DNA from: Nilaparvata lugens
Lineage: Eukaryota; Arthropoda; Insecta; Hemiptera; Delphacidae
Length of the DNA stretch: 64,000 nt
Assembly (NCBI RefSeq): GCF_014356525.2
Contig: NC_052511.1
Coordinates: 49,553,975-49,617,974, forward strand
Reading direction: 5' to 3'
The notes beneath the pieces are model-generated. The model did not search any database and had not been told where the DNA came from. It saw only the letters and a program-made list of their open reading frames with translations. Below are positions 32,187-43,800 of this stretch, in pieces. The position numbers were made by a program, and so were the translations under genes. Each line of letters starts with the position of its first letter. Positions within the stretch are counted from its first letter, which is position 1.

Positions 32187-32323
32187 CTTTCCTTGCCCTA
32201 TTACCATAGGTAAGGAAAGTATTGCTTTCCGAAAAAATTTAAGGTACCCCAATTTGTAAATTTCTAATTTCTATACGTTTCAAGGTCCCCTGAGTCCAAA
32301 AAACTGGTTTTTGGGTATTTGTC

Positions 32324-32388
<65 letters not shown>

Positions 32389-33032
32389 AGTGTATTGTGC
32401 GTCTGTGTACACGATATATCATCTTCCAATTAACGGAATGACTTGAAATTTGGAACTTAAGGTCCTTTCACTATAAGGATCCGACACGAACAATTCGATC
32501 AATGCAATTCAAGATGGCGGCTAAAATGGCGAAAATGTGTCAAAAACAGGGTTTTTCGTGATTTCTCGGAACGGCTCCAACGATTTTGATCAAATTCATA
32601 CCTAAAATAGTCATCGATAAGCTCTATCAACTGCCACAAGTCCCATATCTGTAAAAATTTCAGGAGGTTCGCCCCATCAATGCAGATACATTCCCAATTA
32701 TCAGGCTTCAGATACAATTGAAACGAAAAAATCAAGTGGAGTAGATTGAGCATGAAAATATCTACAATTAATGTTCAGTAACATTTTCACCTAAAATTGA
32801 AATAAGCTTTAAATTCGAGAAAATGTGATTATTCAATGCAAAATATTGTTGATTCTATTAAATCATTTACTATGAAGAGATAGCAGACCTCATGTGTGTC
32901 TCCAGCGTTATTGCCCTGTCACCAGCTGGCTCAAATCTTTGAATAGTAGACTTGAGATGCGCGGGAACACTAGCGTCAGGTGATCAATTTTCATAACGGC
33001 AAGGAAAGTTGTGTGAGTGCGCCACACCAGAT
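32187..33032 (-). mobile_element. element D copy 3
   Basis: CTTTCCTTGCCC ... CACACCAGAT; (GT)n at 32330-32388; flanks TTTTTA and TTTTT (A-rich target on the D strand). Confidence 0.85.
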
Positions 33033-33239
33033 TTTTTGAAAGTGAAATCAAGAACTCACAGTTGATCAGTAAGATGGATCTAGATAGCAATAAAAACTAA
33101 TAAGATTAAAAAAACTTGCCCAAAACTTATTTTATTTTCACTTTGTTTAAGCTTGCAGTATAGGTACCATATATTGAAACCTCACTAACTTGTAATCCAC
33201 TAAATGTAGATGAATTTCAATTGAGAGTTTTATATAGTA

Positions 33240-33455
33240 CTAGCAGGTAACCCGTGCTCCGCAAGGGTTCATTTTATAACTTGACAAACTGAAAACTTGA
33301 AGAATGGGAACAGGTCTATAACCATCCTCGGTTAGAATCTGTAATGCAACATTCCAAGTTAATCAGTTGAGTAGTTCAGACGTGATGATGCGTCATTCGT
33401 GAAATTCCTATCCCGTACGTGTATAAGCCAATTCTTTCCTTTATTATAGTATAGA
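33240..33455 (-). mobile_element. Helitron-like family U copy 3
   Basis: A|CTAGCAGGTAACCCGTGCTC ... TATAGTATAGA|T, the cleanest U borders here. Confidence 0.8.
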
Positions 33456-33555
33456 TAAAATTATTGTAATTTCAGTGAATGAACTCATCAGTAATTTCAC
33501 TCATCACACTATCATGAAATGGAATTTGGATCAAGTTTATCATGAACAGTACAAG

Positions 33556-34703
33556 GGTGGCCACAAACGACAGGACAAGTGTGTTAAACATGTTTCGCCG
33601 CCACTTTGATGTAATGAGCTGGTTTACGTGCGTTATGGAGGCGAAAATGATGGTTTTCTGACCAGGCCGGTAAAATTTTAACGGCCCTAGGCTGTAAAAT
33701 AACCTTGAAGTCAGCTGATTCTGATTGATGTGAACGTGTTTACAAAATAGTTTATGAAACGGAATCAGTTATGCTTCTAGAATGAATAGAGTATTTTGCA
33801 TTAAGATACTATCATTTTATTCGGATGAATGGAATACAAATGAGATATTATAAACTATTCAAATTCAATTTCAGAGTATAATAGAATCTAACCTCAACCT
33901 CATAGTACTTCGTCTATCATGAAACATGGTGAATAATTTTGGAACTACTTGGGCAATATACATGGTGCTGAACGTTTTTACAAAATTTATGAAACGGATC
34001 AGTTTATGCTTCTAGAATTGAATAAAGTACCTATTCTGCAATAATATACTATCATTTATTTGGATGAATGAAATGCAGATAAGATATATTATTATTATAA
34101 ACTATTCAAATTTGATTTTCAGAGTAGGATAGAACTTCCAACCTAAACTTTCCAAGTCGATGACAACAAGCATTGTTGACGTTGACATTCAGATTGGCCA
34201 AATTTCAAGTGTGCTAAAACAGCTGATCAAAAAACTTTCCATTATTGTGTTTTATTATTCAATAATTAGCCTAAAACATCTATAATATATAATCTTATAT
34301 CATATGAAAGAATAAAAAAGTATTAATCAACCTCCCACATAATTGAACATAATCTTATAGGTTATTTAGACAAATCAGAATAAAAAAAAATACTTGGACA
34401 ATTTCTGATATTCAGATTACCTCAGATTTGCTAGAGCTATGACCTTCTTTTTGCTTTGACTTTTGCTTTCGGAAGTGCTAATGAACAATTATCTCATATA
34501 TATATATATATATAATATAATATGTATATTTTTCTGTGTGGCGAAAAATATGTTTTTCCGGCTCTCATCTTTTTGTAGTCCTCGGCCTACGGCCTCGGAC
34601 TTAAAAACCGATTTCGAGCCGGAAAAGTCTCATTTTCGACCCTAGGTGCGAAATATACTATTGTACACACATGTTCAACACGCTTGTCCTGTCGTTAGTG
34701 GAC
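33556..34703. mobile_element. TIR element V
   Basis: Inverted ends of ~36 bp (CAAACGACAGGACAAGTGTG / CACGCTTGTCCTGTCGTTAG). Inside: a 170-bp direct duplication (33727-33897 and 33967-34138) and repeat O (34218-34668). No transposase frame. Confidence 0.75.
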
Positions 34704-34809
34704 TCACTAAGTTATAGTAGAATATTGAAAACTTCAATGATTAAAACAAATATTGAGGGAAATTCTGATATCAATTATTGAAAACTGATCAAACAACAGT
34801 TGATAAGAA

Positions 34810-35040
34810 ACTTTAGTTTGTCATAAACTTTAAGCCAGTAAACTTTAGTTTGTAATAAACTTCAACTCAAGTAAACTGTAGTTTATAATAAACTTCAAGT
34901 TCAGTAAACTTTAGTTTGTGGTAAGAACTTCAAAGCATTAACGTACAAACTTTAGTTCGTGGTAAACTTCAGTTCATGGTAAACTTTAGTTTGTGGCAAA
35001 CGTCAGTTTATGGTAAACTTCAGTTAACTCATTGTTCAAC
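34810..35040. repeat. array of AAACTTTAGTTT palindromes
   Basis: About nine copies of GTAAACTTTAGTTTGTGG-like units (variants TTCAGTT), each itself palindromic. Confidence 0.75.
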
Positions 35041-35396
35041 TGTACAGAGATCAGATAGATCCGGTGCTTCCAAGAACCTATGACTCGACTCACAGTTAAA
35101 ATGCCGTTCTACACAGACACACATACACACACACATGCGGCACTGACTGACTGGTTTCAACAAGACAATTTACAGTTAGAGAAGTTAGACTCAACCTCTT
35201 AGCAAACTGGCTGACAAGCTAACGTCTTCTCTACTTCAAGTCTGAGCCACGTCTTTCAACAACATTACCCCTGTATAACTATTTATACTGTATACGTAAT
35301 ATGTTATACACGTTGGTGAATATATATACGTTGCGTTTTGCTGTTTACGTGATTGCCCATCTAGGGATCTCTTCCTATTTCATTCAAATGTATTAA
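35041..35396. other. unassigned sequence
   Basis: No borders or exons seen. Confidence 0.3.
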
Positions 35397-35785
35397 ACAT
35401 CTTCTACTCCCTGTTCTTCTTCTTCTTCGTCTTCTTCTTCTTCTTCTTCTTCTTCTTCTTCTTCTTCTTCTTCTTCTTCTTCTTCTTCTTCTTCTTCTTC
35501 TTCTTCTTCTTCTTCTTCTTCTTCTTCACCTTCTTCTTATTCGTATTCTCCTTATGCTCCTCCTCATTCATCTTTTATGACTTTTTTATCTGGGTTTTGG
35601 ATTTTCTCTCTGAGTTATTTTATTTCTGAGTTGTGAGTTGATCATTATTTATCTCTTTTTCTTATATGTTTTTCTTTTTATTCTTTCTCTAGGTTCATTA
35701 TTTGCAGTCTCTGACACTTATTCTTGGACTTGGTCAACTTTTTAAATATATTCTCTTCCCATTGGCAATCAACAGAACACATTAA
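35397..35785 (-). repeat. repeat P copy 2 with (CTT)40
   Basis: (CTT)n at 35415-35526, then the inverse of 24424-24800 (CTTATGCTCCTCCTCATTCA ... CCATTGGCAATCAACAG). Confidence 0.75.
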
Positions 35786-35970
35786 AGCTGCGTTTACACC
35801 AAAGTTATTAACAAAATGTTTATTTCTCCAGCCTTATAGATTCTATTAGATTGAACATAACTTATCATAAACACGATGAGCATATGTGTTTGTCAAGTTT
35901 CGTTCATTCTAATAGAATCTATAAGAAAAATAAACATTTTGTTAATAACTTTGGTGTAAACACAGCTTAA
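35782..35970. mobile_element. MITE family F copy 3
   Basis: TTAAAGCTGCGTTTACACCA ... GGTGTAAACACAGCTTAA, inserted between P and its partner segment 35975-36065. Confidence 0.8.
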
Positions 35971-36069
35971 AAAGTTGACCGATAAATAATAGTTTATAGA
36001 TTATTTTATTGTTTGTTGGGAAAATCAATCAATATAGAATAGAAAATTCTATAATTTCTTTTAATAAAT

Positions 36070-36355
36070 TTCGATAAAAAATTCGCTGGACTTGGGTCGG
36101 TGTTGATACTGTCGAGGTTTGAATCAAACTGACTGTTTAACTTTGGTACCATTTGCTTCAAACCACCGTTAGGCTAATAGTATTGTACTCCTTTATAGTA
36201 TTGTATATATCCTTTGTACTAATACAAATCCATAATCCACCCCCAATTTATGTAGTTACATTGCAATATTATTTCATCGAAAATCAAATTGCATTTTATC
36301 TTTATTCTGATTAATAATTTTCATACTTGTAAAATTCGTAGAATAATTAGACATT
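36070..36355. other. unassigned sequence
   Basis: Nothing recognised. Confidence 0.3.
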
Positions 36356-36525
36356 CTTCTCTTCTTCTTCTTCTTCTTTTCTTTCGTCTTCTTCTTCTTT
36401 CTTCTTCTTCTTCTCTCTTCTTCTTAGTCTTCTTCTTCTTCTTCTTCTCTTCTTCTTCTTCTTCTTCTTCTTCTTCTTCTTTTTTTCTTCTTCTTCTTCT
36501 TCTTCTTCTTCTTCTTTTTCTACAT
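36356..36525. repeat. (CTT)n array
   Basis: CTT triplets with a few interruptions. Confidence 0.95.
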
Positions 36526-36599
36526 TCTCCTCTACTAATGTTAGTCTCCTGTACTAATTTTCAATCAAAATTTGAAAATAGAATAGTTCTTTTTCGCTG

Positions 36600-36790
36600 A
36601 GGATGATCCCAGGATTGTGCTTGGGTATGAGACGATGATGATGAGAGATGAGTGGCCTGGGTTGAGATGGGTTCCGAACCACCGGGAACGATCTGTAGAG
36701 AAGTTGGTTCTTAAAGTAACAGGCGCAAGAAGTTTAACTTATCTTACCGATAGCTTATCAGCGCGACCACGGAGCCTTATCTCTTCAGTA
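36600..36790 (-). repeat. possible second SINE family
   Basis: Minus strand has GGTTCGGAACCC (box B-like, 36679-36690) and TGGTCGCGCTGATAAGC (box A-like, ~36755-36771). Spacing is longer than in a tRNA, so uncertain. Confidence 0.3.
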
Positions 36791-36833
36791 AGGACTGAAG
36801 GCTTGTTTTTCATTTTGAATCATTATGTTTTGA

Positions 36834-37703
36834 CAGTGGGCCATATGAATAAAGTTGAGCATTTGCTTATACTTCTAAAATATGGAGCATTTGCTTCATT
36901 TTCTATGATAAACGTGAGCAAAACCTTTGCTCATGCTCATCAAAAAAATAGTTTGAGCATTTGCTCAAAAGTAAAAGCTTTTGCTCAAAATTGTATGAAT
37001 AAACTAGAGCATTTGCTCAACTTTTGAAGCAAATGCTTCAAAAAAGGTGAGTCTAGTATAGAGCAGCTTATCACCCTTTGCTCATAGTAAAATGGCTCAA
37101 CTAATTCGTATGAGGAAGAGGAAACTATACCAGATACGATCACAACCAATAGTTGAGAATATAAACTCTTTAGATTCAACATGATTATATCACCATTATT
37201 CCATTAAGAATAAAAAAAGCTACCTGTTATAAAGATAGCCATCACAAAATAGGAAATAGGCATTTAAGAAGATGAGAGTGTAGACGATTATAAGAAGGCT
37301 ATTGATATTCTAAGAATATGCTGAAGATTATTATAGAGATGACATTTTTTCACGCTATTATTTTAAAATTCTAAACTCAACTAACCTAAAACTCTATTCA
37401 TAAATAGAAAACAGAGCAGACGACGCAAACACAAGCGGTGCACCCTACTTGAATATTTAGCGCTTCCTTGAGCTATAAAAACAAATTAAGGCTACAAAAG
37501 TGAATCAGCTTATGAAAAATCTTTAAAATACGTGAGCATTTGCTCCAGAGTTCAGGAGCATAAGGTAAGAGTATAAGGTAAAGCTTATTCATATCAAAAT
37601 GAGCAAATGCTTTTGTTTCTACCTTTTGCTCATGAGCAAAACCTTATGCTCAATGCTTTTGCTCATGAGCATTTGCTCTGTTTTTATTCATATGGGCCAT
37701 TGT
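36834..37703. mobile_element. TIR element N with GAGCATTTGCTC motifs
   Basis: Ends CAGTGGGCCATATGAATAAA and CAATGGGCCATATGAATAAA (complement). Over a dozen copies of the palindrome GAGCA-TTTGCTC, clustered at both ends; the middle (37100-37500) lacks them. CA(G/A)TGG ends resemble hAT; a clean 8-bp duplication was not found. Confidence 0.75.
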
Positions 37704-38186
37704 TGAATGAATAAATAAAAATATGAAAAGTATCATTGGAAAAATAAGGAATAAGTTTTCAAGATTATTTGTATTGACTACAATGATGATTCAACATTTC
37801 AGCGGTGCATAGAAATCGATGAATCAATCAAATTCTTGAATCAATCAAATCGATGAGATATTCAATCTTAACAAAGTCAGACTTTCTTCAAATCAATCAA
37901 CTGACAGCCTCATCAATCTAATCCGAAACAAACGGAAGATTATAGGTTAAGTAACGGACAGTCAATTAACAGGATTTCGCCTTCATTAAGAATGAGATTC
38001 ACTAAATATTGTCAGCACTGTTTCACTGAGATACGTTGATGTTTACCCTACAAGGAGAGCAGACAGTTTGAAATGAGAATTTAACTATAGGGGAAGTCCA
38101 GCAATTCAATTGATCCGTTAACGCTTGAAATAGAAATAGATAATAGACGCTCCTTAAGATGTAATATTATTCATCAATATTATCAT
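37704..38186. other. unassigned sequence
   Basis: No element found. Confidence 0.3.
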
Positions 38187-38206
38187 TTGAAAGTCAGCGG
38201 AATAGA

Positions 38207-38580
38207 CGTCAATTTGTTTACAAATACAGCTGTATACAGCTATGCTTCTAGAATTAAGTTTGTTTTTTTCGGTTCTTTTTCAAAATTATTTCTTTAATAT
38301 ATGAATCTTCTCTATTCAAGTGATAATAATGTGAAATATCTGTTCTATTTTTTGTTTTGAAGCATCTAAATTTGAAAATTTACTTTGTGAACATATTAGT
38401 GGTCTGAAAATTTTGCGAAGTGAAGAGCTACAAGACTTAACCTATTTCGGACTATGTGTAACCATATCTAAATTGGGGAGAGGATTAGCACAAGGTTACC
38501 TTATTTTTCCTCTCCCTATCATTTATATGATGTATACTTATTATATCAATCAATAAAGAATAAAGAATAAATTATTATTA
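38207..38580 (+). mobile_element. retroposon T copy 1 with 20-bp target duplication
   Basis: 3'-UTR-like sequence ending in AATAAAGAATAAATTATTATTA; flanked by a perfect duplication TTGAAAGTCAGCGGAATAGA at 38187-38206 and 38581-38600. 3' part matches 40349-40652. No coding frame, so a 5'-truncated LINE. Confidence 0.85.
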
Positions 38581-38605
38581 TTGAAAGTCAGCGGAATAGA
38601 ATGTC

Positions 38606-39110
38606 TATAGTGAGGTCCACGTTATAATGGTAGCATTTGATTAACATAGGTGTTGCTATCCTTGTCTATCATCCTTGTTTCATCTTCGTATCATCTTTCT
38701 ATCATCTTCGTATCATCTTGATAATCATCTTTGTATCATGTTCCTATAGTGAGGTCCACGTTATAATGTCAGTATTTGATTAACATTGGAGTTGCTATAG
38801 TGTGGTCCACGTTATAATGGCAGTGAATAAAGATAGAAGAATAGCGATGCCGATTCGCTGCATCAACTAATTATATTTCTACACTGTCAAGAACATAATT
38901 GTCATCGTTGTGGACCTAGAAAAGGATAGTACCACCGTCTTCGTCGAATGATAGACAAGGATAGCAAAACCAAAGTTGATAAAATACTGTCATTATAACG
39001 TGGACCTCACTATATCTGTCTATCATTCGACAAAGCATATAGCGTTATCCTTTTCTAGCTCCGCAATGTTGCCAGATGTTTTTTGACAATGTAGAAATAT
39101 AATTATTCAA
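38606..39110. mobile_element. nested cluster of three A MITEs
   Basis: Left ends at 38606, 38744 and 38796. The innermost, a complete short A (38798-39011), sits at a TA in the second (GTTGC-TA[..]TA-TCTGTCTATC), whose interior resumes at 39014. The first is cut by a short (ATCATCTTCGT)n array (38665-38735). Outer right ends are missing. Confidence 0.75.
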
Positions 39111-39129
39111 CAAAATATCTAATCTCAAT

Positions 39130-39392
39130 CATAAAAATGTATCATTAATTTAATCATTGAAGTATACATTGAAGAACTTGAATATACTGTACCCATTCTG
39201 ACTTTCTGACCATTTAGACTTTCTGAAAGCAACAGGAGCTTGAACTGTAAACTTGACGTACTGAAGTCACGACTGGTCAATCTTGATCATCTGAGATGTT
39301 GATAAAGTGAATGCTACAAGAATAATCGTTAATGTACACTCTATACACTGTAAACTCTAACACTCAAACCTCCTAAACACTACAACACTCTA
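39130..39392. other. unassigned sequence
   Basis: Nothing seen beyond small TGACTTTCTGA repeats. Confidence 0.3.
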
Positions 39393-39393
39393 A

Positions 39394-39623
39394 GTGCCGG
39401 TTGCACAAAAGCAGGTTTTAACAGTGATTAATTCCACGAGAACTAATCAGAGAAGCCGTCTTATCAAAAAAGCCTTCTCTGATTGGTTCTCGTGAAATTA
39501 ACCACGGTTAAAATTTAACCGGCTTTAGTGCAACCGGCAGTCTCATCAAAAAGGCCATCTCTGATTGGTTCTCGTGAAATTAATCACGGTTGAAATTTAA
39601 CCGACTTTTGTGCAACCAGGCCC
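39394..39623. mobile_element. MITE family H copy 2 with duplicated right half
   Basis: GTGCCGGTTGCACAAAAGCA ... then two successive right arms (CTCTGATTGGTTCTCGTGAA at 39475 and 39553). Confidence 0.75.
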
Positions 39624-40345
39624 AACACTCTGAAGTCCAAACTGTCAGCAATACATATATATTATATGAACACATAACAACAATATTAATGCTGTTAGTT
39701 TAAAGTTAATCTCAACATAGGATGAATCGGCATTGCTTTATTGAGATGAATGCAGCAGTGAATGAATGACTAGTGAATGTGAGGATGAATATAAATTAGT
39801 ATTTCGTAGCCACGAAGTGAATTGGAGGATTTATTTCTCTGCGTGAGTGAAAGTGTCAAGTGATATAAGAAAAAAGAAAGGATCATCAAAATGCTCTGAC
39901 AGTGAGAAGGCAGAAAGATAAAGCTTGAATTTGAAAGAATTGGTGTGATTAATGAAGAAGAGGCATTTGAATAAATGGCTCAACTATTTTAAAAAGTTAT
40001 GAATAATTATTTTGAAAATGTGCACATGAGAAGAATATTAGTTTAGAAATTTGAATAATTTCAGTGAATTAGTTTGTGTTTTATTTCTGGTTCAAAATTT
40101 TTCTTAATAACTCAATATTTTCAAGCTCTGAGAGTTTATTGAATGTAATCATTCTATTATATTCGGGTTTTAATCAAATCAAAAGTGAATCTGAAAAGTG
40201 GACTCAAATCAATTCAAGTGGATAGCATAACCTATAATTTTTATTCATTCATAACTCTACCTTCATTGTATTATCATTCATCCCATCATCATCACCTAGG
40301 CTTAAAATACTTCTAGAAAGTCGCCTTTGTAAAATAATAAATAAT
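39624..40345. other. unassigned sequence, possible retroposon tail
   Basis: CTAGGCTTAAAATACTTCTA...AAAATAATAAATAATAA at 40299-40345 recurs at 56930-56965, so it is a repeat end; the rest is unassigned. Confidence 0.35.
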
Positions 40346-40348
40346 AAT

Positions 40349-40652
40349 TAAGTTTGTTTTTTGGTCCTGCAAAATTATTTCTTCATGTGAATATTTCCTA
40401 TTTTAGTGATAATAATATGAAATATTTCTTCTATGTTTGGTGTTGAAGCATCTAAACTTAAAAATCTACTTTGTGAAAATAACTGAAGACTTAAAATTTT
40501 GTGAAGTGAACAACTACAAGACTCAACTTAATTCGGACTATGTGAAACCTTATCTAAATTTGGGAGAGAAATAGCACAAGGTTACCTTATTTTTTCTCTC
40601 CCTATCATTTTGATGATGTACTTATTGTATGAATCAATCAATAAATAACTAT
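40349..40652 (+). mobile_element. retroposon T copy 2
   Basis: Matches T copy 1 from TTAAGTTTGTTTTTTGG through GCACAAGGTTACCTTATTTT to a CAATAAATAA tail. Confidence 0.75.
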
Positions 40653-41081
40653 TATATGAGGAGCTGAGTATAATGTAAGAACGGTTTTTGTAAGGAATAT
40701 GTGTTATTAAAAATTAATGTAATCATTGGAAGAATCGATACTGGAAGGTTTTTCTTTGGAGGATTTCTACAGTGGATAAAGACATAATGTCAGGTTGATC
40801 AGTCAAATTCGTTGTCTGTCATTGGCTGATACAAGTAACGCCAAAATAGGCGGAGCATACAGACTACACCAATAAGAAGTCTTAATTGAATATCAAGGAA
40901 TAAATCACACAGTAAGAGATAAGAAAGACTGGAAATTAGAAGCGAATGAGGAAAATCTTTCAATTTTCCTATTATTAATTTGGATGCAACATATTATTCC
41001 TATAGAAATAACATTCAAAACAGTACAATACGAATTACCTGACCCAATTATACTCTTGAAAGTAGAACCGGAGAAAACTAA
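40653..41081. other. unassigned sequence
   Basis: Nothing recognised. Confidence 0.3.
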
Positions 41082-41868
41082 TCTATATAAATAAAAGTGA
41101 AATGGCACTCACTCACTCACTCACTCGCAGTACTTAAAATCTACCGGACCAAAAACGTTCAAATTTGGGAGATATGTTCAGTTGGCCCTTTAGAGGCGCA
41201 CTAAGAACGGATTTGGAAAAATTTCCAAAGATACGCCCAAAATCTGCGTTTTTCCAGCGTTTTCTCAGCATTATCGAGAACAAATGAATATAAATTGTTA
41301 AAATTGAGTACAGAAGCTCAGCTAGGGTGTAATAATGTTGTGTTAGAAGGAATTTGAAATAACGCCAGATACGCCCAAAATCTGCGTTTTTCCAGCGTTT
41401 TTGCGCTTTCTCAGCTTTATCGAGAGCAAATGAACAGAAAATGTTACTACAGAAGCTCAGCTGGGGTGTAATAATGTTGTGTTAGAAGGAATTTGAAATA
41501 ACTCCAAAGATACGCCCAAAATTAGCGGTTTTTTGCGTCGTTTTTTCAGCTCATTCATCAAGTAATAGACAGAACATGTTCAAATTTGGTACAGAGGTTT
41601 AGCTAGGGTCTAAAATTTTTTTGATTAGGTGACTTTAATATTTCATCAAAGATACGCTCAAAATCAGCACTTTTCCAACGTTTTTCTCAGCTTTTCTGCG
41701 TTTTGTCTCTAATTTGACTCTCTGAAGGAATGAAGCATGCTCGAATGAAAAATGCAGGCGAGCGAAGCGAGCCCACAGATCTTAATTTTGGATGATCCAG
41801 TCGGGGGTCTAGGGGGCGGAGCCCCCTTGCTATACGGATATGGCGAGCGAAGCGAGCCTGACGGATAG
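41082..41868 (+). mobile_element. Helitron-like family I copy 2, longest
   Basis: A|TCTATATAAATAAAAG ... GCCTGACGGATAG|T. Contains four tandem-like modules around AAAGATACGCCCAAAAT and GTGTTAGAAGGAATTTGAAA, plus GGGGGCGGAGCCCCC. Confidence 0.8.
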
Positions 41869-42117
41869 TATACCATACAACTATTATAGATTGTTTTATT
41901 CAATGGTAGAACCTATACGTTACATAAGTATTAAAGGAATTTATATGGATTATGATTGAAATTTAAATCAACTACATTGAACAGGTAGAATTGGAGCAAC
42001 TATAGGCTACCATAACAAACCAATAGGACTACAAACAGGTTATTTACTATACTATATACATATTTACTATACTACGGTACACTGACTGGAATCACAACCT
42101 CTTCACTCACACACACT
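41869..42117. other. unassigned sequence
   Basis: Nothing recognised. Confidence 0.3.
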
Positions 42118-42123
42118 CACTCA

Positions 42124-42170
<47 letters not shown>

Positions 42171-42192
42171 TCTCTCTCTCTCTCTCTCTCTC
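42118..42192. repeat. (CT)n microsatellite
   Basis: CT run with few interruptions. Confidence 0.95.
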
Positions 42193-42493
42193 AGACCACA
42201 AAAGATTATTATCAACAGGCAAGCGCAGACTCTCAAAGGAATGTGGCTCTAAAGGCCTAATAGCCTAGGGTTTGTAAGTTCGTAAGCCTAAATAGAAATT
42301 CCAAGCCTAGAAGTCAAGGTTTAGGATATAGGAATAGGTTTACACGTGCTGAAATACGTTAGGAAATTGCTCGGTTCCAAAGGCAAATTGATTCTAGATT
42401 GTTATCAACTATGTATTTGAATATCTTCTGTATTCTATTTATCACTATTCAAGTGAAGGGGTTTACTGTATTTATTATAGCTAATTAATTAAA
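42193..42493. other. unassigned sequence
   Basis: No structure. Confidence 0.3.
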
Positions 42494-42670
42494 ACAATAT
42501 AAAAATCTTGTAGTACCTTTATTATTTAAAAAACTTTAAAATAGTTCAACAACTATTTTGACCCTAATTAAGTCATTTTCAAGTTGAAAGTTAAGGTCGA
42601 AATTAGTTGTTGAACTATTTTAAAGTTTTTTAAATAATAAAGGGTACTACAAGATTTTTATATTGTTTTT
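42494..42670. mobile_element. foldback MITE Q copy 2
   Basis: Long arms ACAATATAAAAATCTTGTAG ... with ACTTTAAAATAGTTCAACAA; loop AGTCATTTTCAAGTTG-like. Confidence 0.8.
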
Positions 42671-42884
42671 ATCAATTTGTTAAAAAGTAGCCATATGTGT
42701 GAAGTGTTTCAATTATAGCTGTATTCTTTAATATTGTCATGTAGCCTATATGATTTGTTCTTTAGTGACAAGATATATGTATATTATTATTATAACTGAA
42801 AATAATGATTGGATATTCAAGCGTATGCATTCAATGTATTTTATATATTATTTATATATAAATATATGTATTTTATATATTATT

Positions 42885-43151
42885 ACACCCTAGCTTAGCT
42901 TCTGTACTAAATTTGAACATTTTCTGTTCATTTGTTCTCGATAAAGCTGAGAAAACGCTAAAAAAACGCTGGAAAAAACGCAGATTTTGGGCGAATCTTT
43001 GAAAATTTTTCCAAATCCGTTCTTAGTGCTCCTCTAAAGGGTCAACTGAACATACCTACCATATTTGAACGTTTTTGGTCCGGTAGATTTCCAGTTCTGC
43101 GAGTGAGTGAGTCAGTCAGTCAGTGAGTGCCATTTCGCCTTTATATATAGA
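42885..43151 (-). mobile_element. Helitron-like family I, 5' part
   Basis: Complement of I from TCTATATATAAAGGCGAAAT to GCTAAGCTAGGGTG; 3' half missing. Confidence 0.7.
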
Positions 43152-43544
43152 CACTCACTTCCACTCATTATTTTACATGATATTCACTTTGTTGGACAGA
43201 AATATATTTATTTTGTTGATCCATTAATGTCAAAGAACTGTTCAATAGTACCTTTCAATTCTTTCAAGGACAAACCAAACATATACTTGAACGTTGCAAG
43301 ACATCATTAACTTTCCAATGATAGGAATGAATGTGTCAACATGAGCATTATAATAGATTTTATATAAATGGTATTTAGTAATACCTGTAATGTCCTATAG
43401 AACTAGGTCATGCTGGATTATGAGTTCAATGCAGCGTTGAGATCGAGCTGTATAAACGTTTAATGCGAAAGGAATGTTATATTCTAAAGAGCATAATGTA
43501 CTAGGAATTATTATGACTGGAATAATCTACTTATTTATTTTTCA
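43152..43544. other. unassigned sequence
   Basis: Nothing recognised. Confidence 0.3.
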
Positions 43545-43800
43545 CTACAGTGAGGTCCACGTTATAATGGCAGTGTAAGTTATTGACCGAGCAAAGTGAG
43601 GTCTAAGATTCAAGTTGACGGTTTGGCATTTCTCTTAATGTTTAATTGTTTATATGTTTTTATGTAGAGCATTTACGGCGAAGCGCGGTAATAGATTTTC
43701 ATAAAATTTGACAGGTATTTTCCTTTTTAAATTGCGCGTCGACGTATATACAAGGTTTTTGGAAATTTTGCATTTCAAGGATAATATAAAAGGAATAAAA

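Noticed and set aside
36617..37027. 136-codon frame
   Set aside because: Runs from SINE-like sequence into element N; peptide repeats reflect the GAGCATTTGCTC motif.
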